Under the pieces are notes generated by a model that saw only the letters and a list, made by a program, of their open reading frames with translations, was not told where the DNA came from and searched no databases. The translations under genes were made by a program, and so were the position numbers. 62,030 nucleotides of DNA from Candidatus Auribacter fodinae (GTDB lineage: Bacteria; Auribacterota; Auribacteria; Auribacterales; Auribacteraceae), in contig QZJZ01000047.1 of NCBI GenBank assembly GCA_003599815.1, positions 1 to 62,030 on the forward strand. The letters run 5' to 3'. Positions 44,834-54,076 of the stretch are shown here, in pieces; position 1 is the stretch's first letter; every line of letters starts with the position of its first letter.

Positions 44834-46784
44834 AAATACCGCTCTTGAAACAATGCTCGCCAGCCCAGACACATCGTTGCGGGAACAGGGATTCCTGTAT
44901 CTGCTCAAAAACTATACGGACGAATCCGAACAGCGTCTTCAAGACATTATCAATGATACGGCTAACGAAGGATTAAAGATCCATCTGTGCAACTTTATCG
45001 GCGAGCATCCCGATCTTAAAAACACTTTGCCGCTGCTCGCACTGATGATGGCAGGGGAAAACACCTATCTTCGCGACAGGGCAACAGCCCATTTTACCAA
45101 AATAGAGTCCCCGGATAAAAAGGAATGCCTCTTGTCCATGCTGGAATCGGAATCAGATTATGTGGTCGACTTCGCCATTGAACAGGTTGGAGAAAAACGT
45201 ATTTCCGCTTCCGTTCAGTTCCTGATAGAAATAAGCAAAACTGCGGACAAAGACCGGATCATCAAAATTCTGGATGTATTCCAGAAAATACGGGCAACCG
45301 AATCAATATCCACAGTGCTCTCGTTCCTCAACAGCGCCGATACCAAAATACTGTTTACCGCCATACAGACGCTCGGCGCTTTTTACCAGTTCACCAGCTG
45401 GAATCAGATTGAACCGTTTTTAACGCATGACGCGGCTTCCATACGCAAAGCATCAATATGGTTTTTAAATCATTATAAAAACAATCAGCTGAAAACTATC
45501 TATTTAGACCGGTATTTCAAGGAAAAGGATCCGTCTGTCCTTAACGAGATTCTGGACGGGTTATCCCAATATGAAGACCTGAAAATCCTGCACACGCTTC
45601 TTGAGAGCGCTGTGAATGGAGAGAATTATACAATCCAGTTAAAAGCGTCAAGCGCGCTTGATACTTTTTCTCCGCGAATACTCGACAAACTGCTGATTAA
45701 ACACATCAAAAACGGCAATCCTCATATCAGGGCGACGGCAATCTCAAAAGCGGGTATTACAAGCCGTAAAGCGCGCCGTATTATTGCCAAAACGCTCAGC
45801 ATCGATTCCAACGACCTTGTCAGAATCGCGGCGGCGGAACGGCTGGGCAAATCGAATGACGAAACGTTTGTGCCGCTTCTGGAACAGTCTTTTTTCTATG
45901 ACACATCCAAAACAGTGAAATATGCGGCGTTGCTGGCATTGACGAAACTCTGGCAATTATCGCACTGGCCCAAAATATACGCCATTCTGGAGTACCCTGA
46001 GGAAGAGTATACTCAGGAACAGGTCATTGTGCTCAGGTTCCTTCAGAAAAAAATGCTGAGGGAAAACTGGAACGTCCCTGACGAGCTGGTGTCGCGTATC
46101 CTGTTTAAAGTAACATCCCCGAATGCGAATATCAGGTATCTGTGCGTGGAAATATTGAAAATTGCCAGATCGAAAAAATCGGTTATACCGCTGATAGACC
46201 TTCTTCTGCAGTCAGAATCGCCCGCCGAGGAAAACCACACAATTGAGGCAATACAGACTATCACCTATAATGACCCGCTGTTCCTGTTCAGTTATCTGGT
46301 GATATCGCGGCGCAACGAAAAACTCTTCGTGCGCCTTCTGGATATACTCGCGCTTATAGATTTCGACCCGGCATTCGATTATGAAATGATTATCCAGTTC
46401 TCCACCCTGTTTTTACGGGAACGCTCGAGAAAAATCAAGAGGCATATTGTAGCCGCACTGCTCACTATCTTTAAAAATTCATATCATAATATCGGTATTG
46501 TGCTGGATAAGGAAAATGATGACTGGACGGAAATCATTCTTGAATGTGTCAAGTTCGCCAAACAGGAAGACCTGAAAATTTTCGGGACGGAACTCTTTGT
46601 TCAGAACCTTGCCCACAAAGACCTGTCCGTGCAGAAAATATCGATTAAAATGGCTGGGCTTCTCCATGCGGAAGAAGCGATCACAAAACTTACGGAACTG
46701 GCTGTTAAGCATCCGAAAGAAGATATACGTAAAACAGCGCGCAAAGCGTTACAACAATTAATGCGAAGAGATCAGGCGGCATGA
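44823..46784 (+). CDS. HEAT-repeat protein within the pel operon
   Basis: The 653-residue protein is built almost entirely of HEAT/ARM-type helical repeats (for example SRKARRIIAKTLSIDSNDLVRIAAAERL; LDTFSPRILDKLL; repeated DxxVRxAAxxAL patterns). No signal peptide or transmembrane segment was seen, so it is probably cytoplasmic. It has no counterpart in the classical pel operon. The overlaps with pelE (11 bases) and pelF (ATGA at 46781-46784) show it is an operon member. It probably acts as a scaffold for the synthase; its partners are unknown. Confidence 0.75.
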   Translation: MQDKNTALETMLASPDTSLREQGFLYLLKNYTDESEQRLQDIINDTANEGLKIHLCNFIGEHPDLKNTLPLLALMMAGENTYLRDRATAHFTKIESPDKKECLLSMLESESDYVVDFAIEQVGEKRISASVQFLIEISKTADKDRIIKILDVFQKIRATESISTVLSFLNSADTKILFTAIQTLGAFYQFTSWNQIEPFLTHDAASIRKASIWFLNHYKNNQLKTIYLDRYFKEKDPSVLNEILDGLSQYEDLKILHTLLESAVNGENYTIQLKASSALDTFSPRILDKLLIKHIKNGNPHIRATAISKAGITSRKARRIIAKTLSIDSNDLVRIAAAERLGKSNDETFVPLLEQSFFYDTSKTVKYAALLALTKLWQLSHWPKIYAILEYPEEEYTQEQVIVLRFLQKKMLRENWNVPDELVSRILFKVTSPNANIRYLCVEILKIARSKKSVIPLIDLLLQSESPAEENHTIEAIQTITYNDPLFLFSYLVISRRNEKLFVRLLDILALIDFDPAFDYEMIIQFSTLFLRERSRKIKRHIVAALLTIFKNSYHNIGIVLDKENDDWTEIILECVKFAKQEDLKIFGTELFVQNLAHKDLSVQKISIKMAGLLHAEEAITKLTELAVKHPKEDIRKTARKALQQLMRRDQAA

Positions 46785-48274
46785 GTACTACCAGTGATGT
46801 ATGCCTCATTCTGGAAGGAACATACCCATACGTAGCGGGCGGCGTTTCAAGCTGGGTTCACCAGCTGGTCACCGCGTTGTCCGACGTACGTTTTTCCCTG
46901 CTTGTAATCCTTCCAACCCGCGACTATATCCGCGAGTTCAAATATCAGATGCCGTCCAACATCGTTGACCTCAGGCAGATATTCATACACGACTACGAAG
47001 CGCAAAAACCAAAATGCATTTATTCGCGGAAAAAGAAAGAAATATTTGACGAACTGGAAAAACTCATTATCGAAGCGGTCAACGGCAACCTGTCACGTTT
47101 TGAAATGCTGGTTCCGTACCTTACCGGCAAAGAAAATGGGCTGTCGCTTACTATCGAAGATCTCATATTCTCCACATTGTCATGGGAAATGATTTCTAAC
47201 CTGTACCATCATTTTAACCTGAACATATCGTTCATTGACTTTTTCTGGACATACCGCTTCACCGTGATGCCGTTATTCAACATTTTTCACGCGCAGATAC
47301 CTGATGCATCCATATATCACGCCATATCCACCGGATACGCGGGAATACTCGCTTCAATCGGAAAAATAAACCAGCGGGCGGCGTTGATCCTGACAGAACA
47401 TGGAATATATACCCGCGAACGCAAAATCGAGATCGCTCAGGCATCATGGATCTATGATGAAAAAGCAACGGATACACGGCCCGAAACAGCCATGAGTTTC
47501 TTTAAGCAATGGTGGACAACATTTTTCGGTATGATGAGCATACTCTGCTACCATCATTGCAACGAGATTATCACGCTCTATGAAGGTAACCAGATCGAGC
47601 AGATCAAAGGAGGCGCCGACCCGTCCAGAGTGTCTATTATCCCCAACGGCATAGACCTTAAAGGAGGCACGCCGCAACAACGCGTCCTTGATAGCTCAAA
47701 GACGGATTTTGTTATCGGGCTGGTCGGCAGGGTTGTGCCGATAAAAGACGTGAAAACCTTCATTAAGTCATGCAAAGTGGTGCTTGATGCGCTCCCCGAC
47801 TGCCGGTTTCTCATCATGGGGCCGACAGACGAGGACGAGGAATATTATCACGAATGCGTCGCCTTGCGCGACATGCTGGGAATGACCGATAAAATCACGT
47901 TTACCGGAATAATCAATGTCAACGAATACTACCCGAAACTCGACCTGCTGGTTCTGACCAGCGAAAGCGAAGCACAGCCGCTGGTTATACTCGAGGCGCA
48001 TGCCGTCGGACTGCCGGTAGTATCGTCTGATGTGGGTTCATGCCAGGAAATGCTCTACGGCCGGATTCCTGAGGACAAAGCAATCGGCAAGAGCGGGTTG
48101 ATCACCGGCGTCGGTAACCCTGCTGAAACCGGAGAGGCGATCGTTCAGATATTAAGCGACCCCCAGCAATACACGGCGATGAGCAAAGCCGGGGCACAGC
48201 GGGTGGAACGTTTTTATAACCGTGACGAACTGTTCGCGAAGTATCTTAACTTATACGACAAATATATGTTCTGA
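46781..48274 (+). CDS. pelF: PelF family 4 glycosyltransferase
   Basis: Cytoplasmic polymerase of the Pel pathway, 497 residues. It starts with the PelF signature EGTYPYVAGGVSSWVHQLV, contains TEHGIYTRERKIEIAQA, and ends in a Rossmann GT-B domain with IIPNGIDLK, GLVGRVVPIKDVKTFI, and the donor-site ESEAQPLVILEAHAVGLPVV with the EX7E motif. UDP-N-acetylgalactosamine/glucosamine are the known donors for Pel; here this is by homology. It overlaps the HEAT gene by four bases and precedes pelG by eight. Confidence 0.93.
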   Translation: MSTTSDVCLILEGTYPYVAGGVSSWVHQLVTALSDVRFSLLVILPTRDYIREFKYQMPSNIVDLRQIFIHDYEAQKPKCIYSRKKKEIFDELEKLIIEAVNGNLSRFEMLVPYLTGKENGLSLTIEDLIFSTLSWEMISNLYHHFNLNISFIDFFWTYRFTVMPLFNIFHAQIPDASIYHAISTGYAGILASIGKINQRAALILTEHGIYTRERKIEIAQASWIYDEKATDTRPETAMSFFKQWWTTFFGMMSILCYHHCNEIITLYEGNQIEQIKGGADPSRVSIIPNGIDLKGGTPQQRVLDSSKTDFVIGLVGRVVPIKDVKTFIKSCKVVLDALPDCRFLIMGPTDEDEEYYHECVALRDMLGMTDKITFTGIINVNEYYPKLDLLVLTSESEAQPLVILEAHAVGLPVVSSDVGSCQEMLYGRIPEDKAIGKSGLITGVGNPAETGEAIVQILSDPQQYTAMSKAGAQRVERFYNRDELFAKYLNLYDKYMF

Positions 48275-48282
48275 GGACAATT

Positions 48283-49665
48283 ATGGCTGGAATCGGATTT
48301 CGTTTACAGAAATTACTGCATAAAGATTCATATTCAGGGCTGGTACAGAGTTACTTGTATTCCGCAATCATCTCATCAGGCCCGATGTTGTCGTCCATTA
48401 TCTGCATCGGGTTGCTGGGAGCGCTGAGCCTGCCTGTGCTTACATCGGAAGACTACCTGATTTTCAGGACAACCGTGGTCTATGTGTTCTGTTTTTCCCT
48501 GATATTCACCGGATTATTCCAGATGACCACCACCCGGTACGTAGCGGACAGGCTGTATATGGAAGAAAACGCCAGCCTGATCCCCTGTTTTATTTCGTTG
48601 TTCATCATAACAATTGCCGGGCAGGCTGTTGTCGGATCGATTTTTTTCTATCATGTTATTCCTGACTGGCGGTATGTTTTTGTTACAACTATGCTGTACA
48701 TAATAATCAGCTGTCTGTGGAACACCATGATTTTCATCAGCGCCACCAAAAATTACATCCTTATTTTTGTCGGCTTCGTTATCGGTTCTGTGACCAGCCT
48801 GATTGGCGGGCAAATCATGGGGCAAAAACTCGGACTGCTCGGCTACCTGTCAGGTTTCGGGCTGGGACAATTCATTATTGTCGTTGTACTGACTGGAAGC
48901 TTTGTACGCGAGTTTGAAGCGTTCAAAGTGATTGATTTCAACTTCCTGCGATATATCCGTAAATATCCTGATCTGTTTATGTCCGGCTTTCTGATTAACC
49001 TCGCTGTATGGGCGGATAAATTCATATTCTGGTATTCCCCATACGGAACCACCATCCGGGGACTGTTTAAATCATTTCCATTGTACGACAGCGCCTTTTT
49101 TCTGGCGTACCTCAGCATAGTGCCCGCTTTATCATTGTTCCTGATGCGAATAGAGACCGGTTTCTATTCGCGTTATAAGACATTCTATGCGCTCATCATG
49201 AACAAAGCTTCACTGCAAACAATAGAAGCATCGCACAATGAAATTATCAGAGACCTGAAAGAAAGTATCTTCGCCCTTCTCAAATTGCAGGGAGTAATCA
49301 GCGTACTTCTGATTATAGGCGCGGTTAAAGTTATGTATGCGGCGAAACTGCAATGGATGCAGCTCGTTATATTTAAAATCGGAGTGCTTGCCGCGTTCCT
49401 GCTGATTATGTTTCAGTTCCTGCTGATTATCCTGTACTATTTTGAGTTCAGAAAAGACGCCCTGCTTTTAACCGTCGTATTTCTGGGAACAAATATCGCC
49501 GCCACGTTGTTTACGGTACAGACAGGCATCCGCTCATTCGGTTACGGCTTTTTTTCCGCCGGTTTTGTCAGCCTGTTTATCGGTTTTTTTATACTGAACT
49601 ACCGCCTGAAAAATCTGATTTTTCTTACGTTCGCGAAACAGCCCATCATGAAGGTCAAAATCTAA
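48283..49665 (+). CDS. pelG: PelG MOP-superfamily membrane transporter
   Basis: Polytopic transporter of the Pel synthase, 460 residues with about twelve transmembrane helices. The N-terminal MAGIGFRLQKLLHKDSYSGL … YSAIISSGPMLSSI is a PelG hallmark, as is SGFLINLAVWADKFIFWYSP. It is distantly related to MATE and Wzx flippases and works with PelD, PelE and PelF to move nascent Pel across the inner membrane. It is the last gene of the pel operon; no strong terminator follows. Confidence 0.92.
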   Translation: MAGIGFRLQKLLHKDSYSGLVQSYLYSAIISSGPMLSSIICIGLLGALSLPVLTSEDYLIFRTTVVYVFCFSLIFTGLFQMTTTRYVADRLYMEENASLIPCFISLFIITIAGQAVVGSIFFYHVIPDWRYVFVTTMLYIIISCLWNTMIFISATKNYILIFVGFVIGSVTSLIGGQIMGQKLGLLGYLSGFGLGQFIIVVVLTGSFVREFEAFKVIDFNFLRYIRKYPDLFMSGFLINLAVWADKFIFWYSPYGTTIRGLFKSFPLYDSAFFLAYLSIVPALSLFLMRIETGFYSRYKTFYALIMNKASLQTIEASHNEIIRDLKESIFALLKLQGVISVLLIIGAVKVMYAAKLQWMQLVIFKIGVLAAFLLIMFQFLLIILYYFEFRKDALLLTVVFLGTNIAATLFTVQTGIRSFGYGFFSAGFVSLFIGFFILNYRLKNLIFLTFAKQPIMKVKI

Positions 49666-49748
49666 ATCCTGTTCAATTCAAGCGAATCGGAATCTCCTTT
49701 TTTCATGAAAGCGTGAACTTTTTCCGTCCTGTATTAACTAACTTTAAA

Positions 49749-49769
49749 GCCCGGATAATTGAACCGGGC
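49749..49769 (+). promoter_or_regulatory. Stem-loop upstream of superoxide dismutase
   Basis: GCCCGG (49749-49754) pairs with CCGGGC (49764-49769), loop ATAATTGAA, about 40 bases before the sod start. No T-tract follows. It could be a leader hairpin of sod or a weak pelG end; function not determined. Confidence 0.3.
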
Positions 49770-49809
49770 GGCTAAACACGTTTAATACACTTTAAATAAG
49801 GAGAAGAAC

Positions 49810-50451
49810 ATGTCACACGAACTTGGAAAATTGCCGTACTCGTATGACGCTCTGGAGCCGTACATTGACGCGCAAACCATGGAACTGCATTACACCAAAC
49901 ATCATCAGGGATACGTCAACAACCTGAATAACGCTCTCAGCAAAAATCCGGAGCTGTCAAAATGGAAAATCGAAGACCTCCTCTCGCATCTTGACCGCGT
50001 TCCTGAAAGCATACGGTCAGCAGTGCGCAACAACGGAGGCGGTCATTACAACCACAGCATTTTCTGGTCAACGCTGGCGCCGGCAAACAGTTCAAACAAC
50101 GCGCCTTCAGGTAATCTGTGCGATGCTATCGACAGCCAGTTCGGCAGTTTCTCGAATTGTAAGGATCAGTTATGCTCAGCGGCGCTCAGCCGGTTTGGAA
50201 GCGGATGGGCATGGCTTGCGCTGAACAAAGTCAACCGGCTTGAGATCCTGTCAACCGCGAATCAGGACAACCCCATTTCAGACGGAATGTGCCCGATTTT
50301 CGGGATTGACGTCTGGGAACACGCCTATTACCTTAAGTACCAGAACCGCCGGGCTGATTATGTGAACGCCATATTCAACGTGCTGAACTGGAAAGAAATT
50401 TCGGAACGGTACAGCAACGCGTGCGTTCTGGCATCGGCTCTTCGGCATTAA
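49810..50451 (+). CDS. Fe/Mn superoxide dismutase
   Basis: Dismutates superoxide. The 213-residue product has all four metal ligands: H27 (ELHYTKHHQGY), H82 (GGGHYNHSIFW), D167 and H171 (DVWEHAYYL). The conserved GSGWAWL is also present. Cofactor choice between Fe and Mn cannot be made safely by eye. A strong AAGGAG-type site precedes the ATG. The gene is monocistronic: a clear terminator follows directly. Confidence 0.93.
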   Translation: MSHELGKLPYSYDALEPYIDAQTMELHYTKHHQGYVNNLNNALSKNPELSKWKIEDLLSHLDRVPESIRSAVRNNGGGHYNHSIFWSTLAPANSSNNAPSGNLCDAIDSQFGSFSNCKDQLCSAALSRFGSGWAWLALNKVNRLEILSTANQDNPISDGMCPIFGIDVWEHAYYLKYQNRRADYVNAIFNVLNWKEISERYSNACVLASALRH

Positions 50452-50479
50452 GACTGCTCACACAGATGAATGTCTCACC

Positions 50480-50513
50480 GGCAGGAAGGATTATATCTTT
50501 CCTGCCTTTTTTT
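50480..50513 (+). terminator. Intrinsic terminator after superoxide dismutase
   Basis: GGCAGGAAGGAT (50480-50491) pairs with ATCTTTCCTGCC (50495-50506) with one G-T wobble, a three-base loop and seven T's (50507-50513). Confidence 0.88.
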
Positions 50514-50566
50514 GTTCCGCCGCAGGCATATTTCATATATCCTTGTTTCATCAATAAGGAAAAACC

Positions 50567-51499
50567 ATGCTGAGAAACATTATTCGCTTTTATACCCGGT
50601 ATTTCGCTGTATTCGTTGTTATATGCGGAGTTATTGCGTATATCAAACCGGCTCCTTTTATCGCTTTGAAGCCGTTTATGGGCTCATTTTTCGCGCTGAC
50701 CATGTTCGGTATAGGCATCGTTCTGGACAGCAGGGATTTCATCGCTATCGCCCGGCACCCGTTTCCGGTATTTGTAGGAACAGTTGCCCAGTTTACCATT
50801 ATGCCGCTGGGCGCGTGGATTGCGGCGCGCCTGTTCGGGCTGCCTCCGGCTATCGCTCTGGGGCTCATACTGACTGGTTCAGCTCCGGGAGCCATGGCGA
50901 GCAATGTGATGTGCTACGTTGCCGGAGCGGATACCGCGTATTCGGTCAGTTTAACCACGGTGTCCACGCTTCTCACTCCCCTGATGACGCCGGGTCTTAC
51001 GTATCTTCTTGCGCGGGAATATTTCCATATTGATTTTTCAGCCATATTCCTCAGTGTGGTGCAGATGGTTATCCTCCCTCTGATTGCCGGGCTGGCGCTC
51101 CGGTATTTCCTAAAATCACGCATAAACAGGATCATAGATATTTTTCCCGCCGTATAGGTGACCTTCATAATTTTTATCTGTTCACTGGTAATCGCCCTTA
51201 ATAAATCGTATCTGGGTATGATTACGGTTCCCGTGCTGTCCGCCGTTATCGCGCTCAACCTTCAGGGCATGGCGGCAGGCTATGCGACAGGATCATTATT
51301 CCGGTTCGATATACGGCGTCGGCGCACGCTTTCCATAGAGATCGGCATGCAGAACGCCGGGCTGGGTACTGTGCTCGCGCTCAAACATTTCAGCGAACAG
51401 AGCGCTATCCCTACCGCCGCCTTCGTTTTTATCTGTATCATTACCGCTTCCGCCATGTCGGAAATCTGGCGCCGTTCATCGCTAAACAACGCCATCTGA
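50567..51499 (+). pseudogene. BASS-family (bile acid:Na+ type) symporter interrupted by in-frame TAG
   Basis: The two halves, 50567-51157 (196 residues) and 51158-51499 (113 residues), are in the same frame, separated only by TAG at 51155-51157. Together they match one ~310-residue BASS transporter with about nine or ten helices. The first half carries GIGIVLDSRDF and TGSAPGAMASNVMCYVAGAD; the second carries IEIGMQNAGLGTVLALKHF. The break falls after IIDIFPAV in the helix that normally begins (P)(A)(V/I)S. A single base change such as TCG to TAG would explain it. The GTG just after TAG could restart translation but lacks a ribosome site. It may be a recent pseudogene, a sequencing error, or a read-through site. 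Confidence 0.85.
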
Positions 51500-51734
51500 C
51501 CATATTTTCCCATTTTTTCACGCAAAGTTAGATTGATCCTAATGCAGATTGAATAATTCTACCTTAAAAATAAAGTTGCATAAAAATAAACGTTATTTCT
51601 GAATTTGCAAGTTCACAATTAGAATAATTAACTCAGAGTAAAGGGTTCAATAGAATTTCATTAATCATACAGGCGGCTATTAAAAAACCGCTTTGGATGA
51701 CGTATATTGGAATAAAGATTAAGGAATACTGATT

Positions 51735-52505
51735 ATGATTCAATGCGTAGATAAAAAAACACTGATAATTGCACACAGGGGGTCTTCCGCGTATGAGATT
51801 GACAATACGCTAGACTCTTTCCAGCGCGCGATCGACCAGAAAGCGGACATGATCGAATTTGACGTGCGCAGGACAAAAGACAACGTCATAATCGCGTTTC
51901 ATGATCCGGCAGTATCACGAACACCGGTCCGGGAATTGACTTATGCCGAGCTGAACGAACTGACTAAAGCCAAAGGATATCAGGTGCCCACCCTGAAAGA
52001 GATTCTACAGCTCACTCATAGGAAAATCAGGCTTGACATCGAACTCAAAGAACCCGGTTATGAAGCTGACGTCATGAAACTTGTGGAAAAGTATTTCTGC
52101 GCGGCGGATTTCATCGTCACTTCATTTAAAGATTCCTGCCTCGCAACTATCAAGGAAATATCCGATGACATTAAGACTGGGTTACTGCTCGGAGAAGACC
52201 GATTTAATAATTTTCTGCTTACCAACCGTTCGTTATCGCATCTTGTGGAACGGTGCAGAAGGACGCAGGCCGATTTTCTCGTACCTAGCATGACACTTCT
52301 CAGATTCGGTTTTATGAAACGGGTCGCAGAGCTGAAAAAAAATCTAATTGTATGGACGGTAAACGATAACGAATCTATCTTCAAATTATTGAAAGACAGC
52401 CGGGTAAACGCCATCATCACCGATAAGCCGGATATTGGTGTGTCACTGCGCGATACACTATCGTTTCCTGTTTTCATGTCAATTGCCTGCCAGAAAATAT
52501 CCTGA
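51735..52505 (+). CDS. Glycerophosphodiester phosphodiesterase
   Basis: Hydrolyses glycerophosphodiesters to glycerol-3-phosphate and an alcohol. The 256-residue TIM-barrel product has IIAHRGSSAYEIDNTLDSF (catalytic His and Glu-equivalent region), MIEFDVRRTKDNVIIAFHDPAV (metal Glu/Asp and catalytic His), and VWTVNDNESIFKLL near the C-terminus. No signal peptide is seen, so it is cytoplasmic (UgpQ-like). AAGGAA lies ~10 bases before ATG. The 235-base upstream spacer is AT-rich and holds no clear motif. Confidence 0.85.
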   Translation: MIQCVDKKTLIIAHRGSSAYEIDNTLDSFQRAIDQKADMIEFDVRRTKDNVIIAFHDPAVSRTPVRELTYAELNELTKAKGYQVPTLKEILQLTHRKIRLDIELKEPGYEADVMKLVEKYFCAADFIVTSFKDSCLATIKEISDDIKTGLLLGEDRFNNFLLTNRSLSHLVERCRRTQADFLVPSMTLLRFGFMKRVAELKKNLIVWTVNDNESIFKLLKDSRVNAIITDKPDIGVSLRDTLSFPVFMSIACQKIS

Positions 52506-52625
52506 TCCTGATTTCCCTTCTGCCTGAAACGCCGATTATATTCAACCTGAAGACGATCGGTGTATCAAACTTCAATAAAACACCTGAGAAATTGTATTTT
52601 CAATACACCTATAAGGAGTTCGTCA

Positions 52626-53330
52626 ATGAGTCAACAACGTATTGCCCTTGTAACCGGCGCGAACAGAGGGCTTGGTTTTGAAATTTCGCGGCAGTTGGGC
52701 AGTCTCGGTATAAAAGTATATATGGGCTCCCGGGACGAGCTGAAAGGGCTTGATGCCGCAAGACGGATTCAAGAAGAAGGGCACGACGCGCTGTTTATAC
52801 AACTTGACGTAAATGACCATGCCTCAATAGACAAAGCAGTAGAGCACATATACGACCAGCATAAGCGGTTGGATATACTTGTAAACAACGCGGGAATTTT
52901 TCTTGATAAAACCGTGCCGGGTCTAAAAGTCGGACTGGATACCATTCGGGAAACAATGGAAACCAATGCGTACGCCCCCTTATTATTAAGCCAAGCGGTT
53001 ATTCCGATTATGAGAATCAGTGGATACGGGCGTATTGTGAATATGTCCAGCGGGCTCGGCCAGTTGTCAGAGATGGGAGGAGGGTTCACCGCGTACCGCA
53101 TATCAAAAACAGCGCTCAACACCATTACCCGGGTGCTGACTGCGGAAACGGCAGGAACCAATATTCTGATAAACACCATGGATCCCGGCTGGGTACACAC
53201 TGACATGGGCGGAAAAGAAGCGCCGCGTACACCTGAGGAAGGAGCCGCAACAGCCGTATGGCTGGCAACCCTTCCCGACGACGGCCCGCGCGGCAAGTTT
53301 TTCAGGGATAACCGTCCGATTCCGTGGTAA
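52626..53330 (+). CDS. Short-chain dehydrogenase/reductase
   Basis: NAD(P)-dependent oxidoreductase of 234 residues from the ATG at 52626 (AAGGAG at 52613-52618). It has the nucleotide motif TGANRGLG, the structural NNAG, the Ser (NMSSGLG) and the YRISK active-site pair. The carbonyl-reductase-like N-terminus (VTGANRGLGFEISRQLG) fits the classical SDR group. Substrate is unknown. It converges on the cupin gene with stops immediately adjacent. Confidence 0.85.
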   Translation: MSQQRIALVTGANRGLGFEISRQLGSLGIKVYMGSRDELKGLDAARRIQEEGHDALFIQLDVNDHASIDKAVEHIYDQHKRLDILVNNAGIFLDKTVPGLKVGLDTIRETMETNAYAPLLLSQAVIPIMRISGYGRIVNMSSGLGQLSEMGGGFTAYRISKTALNTITRVLTAETAGTNILINTMDPGWVHTDMGGKEAPRTPEEGAATAVWLATLPDDGPRGKFFRDNRPIPW

Positions 53331-53594
53331 TCAGCCGAAAGTATAATGCTTCCTGACCGTTTTTTTGATATCCCACTGGCAGATCAGCCCTTTAGGAAAG
53401 ATTACATAGTCACCTTCGCCGAATGACAGTTCCGATCCGTCATCAGTGGTCAAAACTACTTCACCTTCAAGAAAAAGGCAGGTTTCCTTCTCAGAATACT
53501 CCCACTGAAACGAGCTGACTTCCTTTTCCCATACCGGCCACGACTGAGCCTCTTCGATTTCTTCTTCAGTCGGTTTACGTATTTCCGGAACCAT
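53331..53594 (-). CDS. Small cupin protein (EutQ/DUF861-like)
   Basis: The 87-residue single-domain cupin has KEVSSFQWEYSEKETCLFLEGEVVLTTDDG and FGEGDYVIFPKGLICQWDI, typical of the cupin_3 family. The first metal-site histidines are replaced (E-x-E present, His lacking), so metal binding is uncertain. Function unknown. It is convergent with the SDR gene. Confidence 0.7.
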   Translation of the reverse strand: MVPEIRKPTEEEIEEAQSWPVWEKEVSSFQWEYSEKETCLFLEGEVVLTTDDGSELSFGEGDYVIFPKGLICQWDIKKTVRKHYTFG

Positions 53595-54076
53595 CAGATA
53601 ATCCCTCCCGAATAGATTTATTTAAATCATATGCAGTTACACTATATATTCCGGCAAAAAAATTCAAATAGTTTTTATCGTCCGACAACGATTTATTTGC
53701 GCCGATACCCCTTCCGAACCGGACATTATCATTTATTTTTTAAATTTTCAGGTTAATTATCGGATTGAAGTATCAGCCGTAAAGAGTTACTGGACAAGTA
53801 ATCCCTGAACAGAAAAAAGTTAATTTCAATCCTCTCATCTGCCAAACACATCATATAAGAAGAAATTATAGAGATCAGACTATACAGCAAACCTCCATTT
53901 TAGCATTTTTAGAAAGCACTTAATTATATCTTAACAAATAAAGTGTGTAATAGACGTATGTATCGCTCAAAAAATATTGCGCATACATAAAAACAAGGCG
54001 GCTAACATGATTCTAATCTTAACATACTACACTACTTAGAGTAATAAAACGGATTATTTCGTAACGGAGTCATTAT
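53595..54076. other. Long AT-rich intergenic region upstream of the giant gene
   Basis: About 480 bases with no credible coding frame, RNA gene or clean promoter. It contains the palindrome at 53677-53692. The ribosome site of the next gene (ACGGAG, ~54065-54070) lies at its end. No clean -35/-10 pair was found. Confidence 0.5.
53677..53692. repeat. Degenerate copy of the CGTCSGACG palindrome
   Basis: ATCGTCCGACAACGAT shares the core of the repeats at 25307 and 34744 but has AA inserted in the second arm and does not keep the flanks. It may be chance similarity. Confidence 0.3.

Noticed and set aside
51158..51499. Second half of the BASS gene as an independent small gene starting at GTG
   Set aside because: It is in frame with the first half, lacks a ribosome site, and its sequence continues the same transporter fold.
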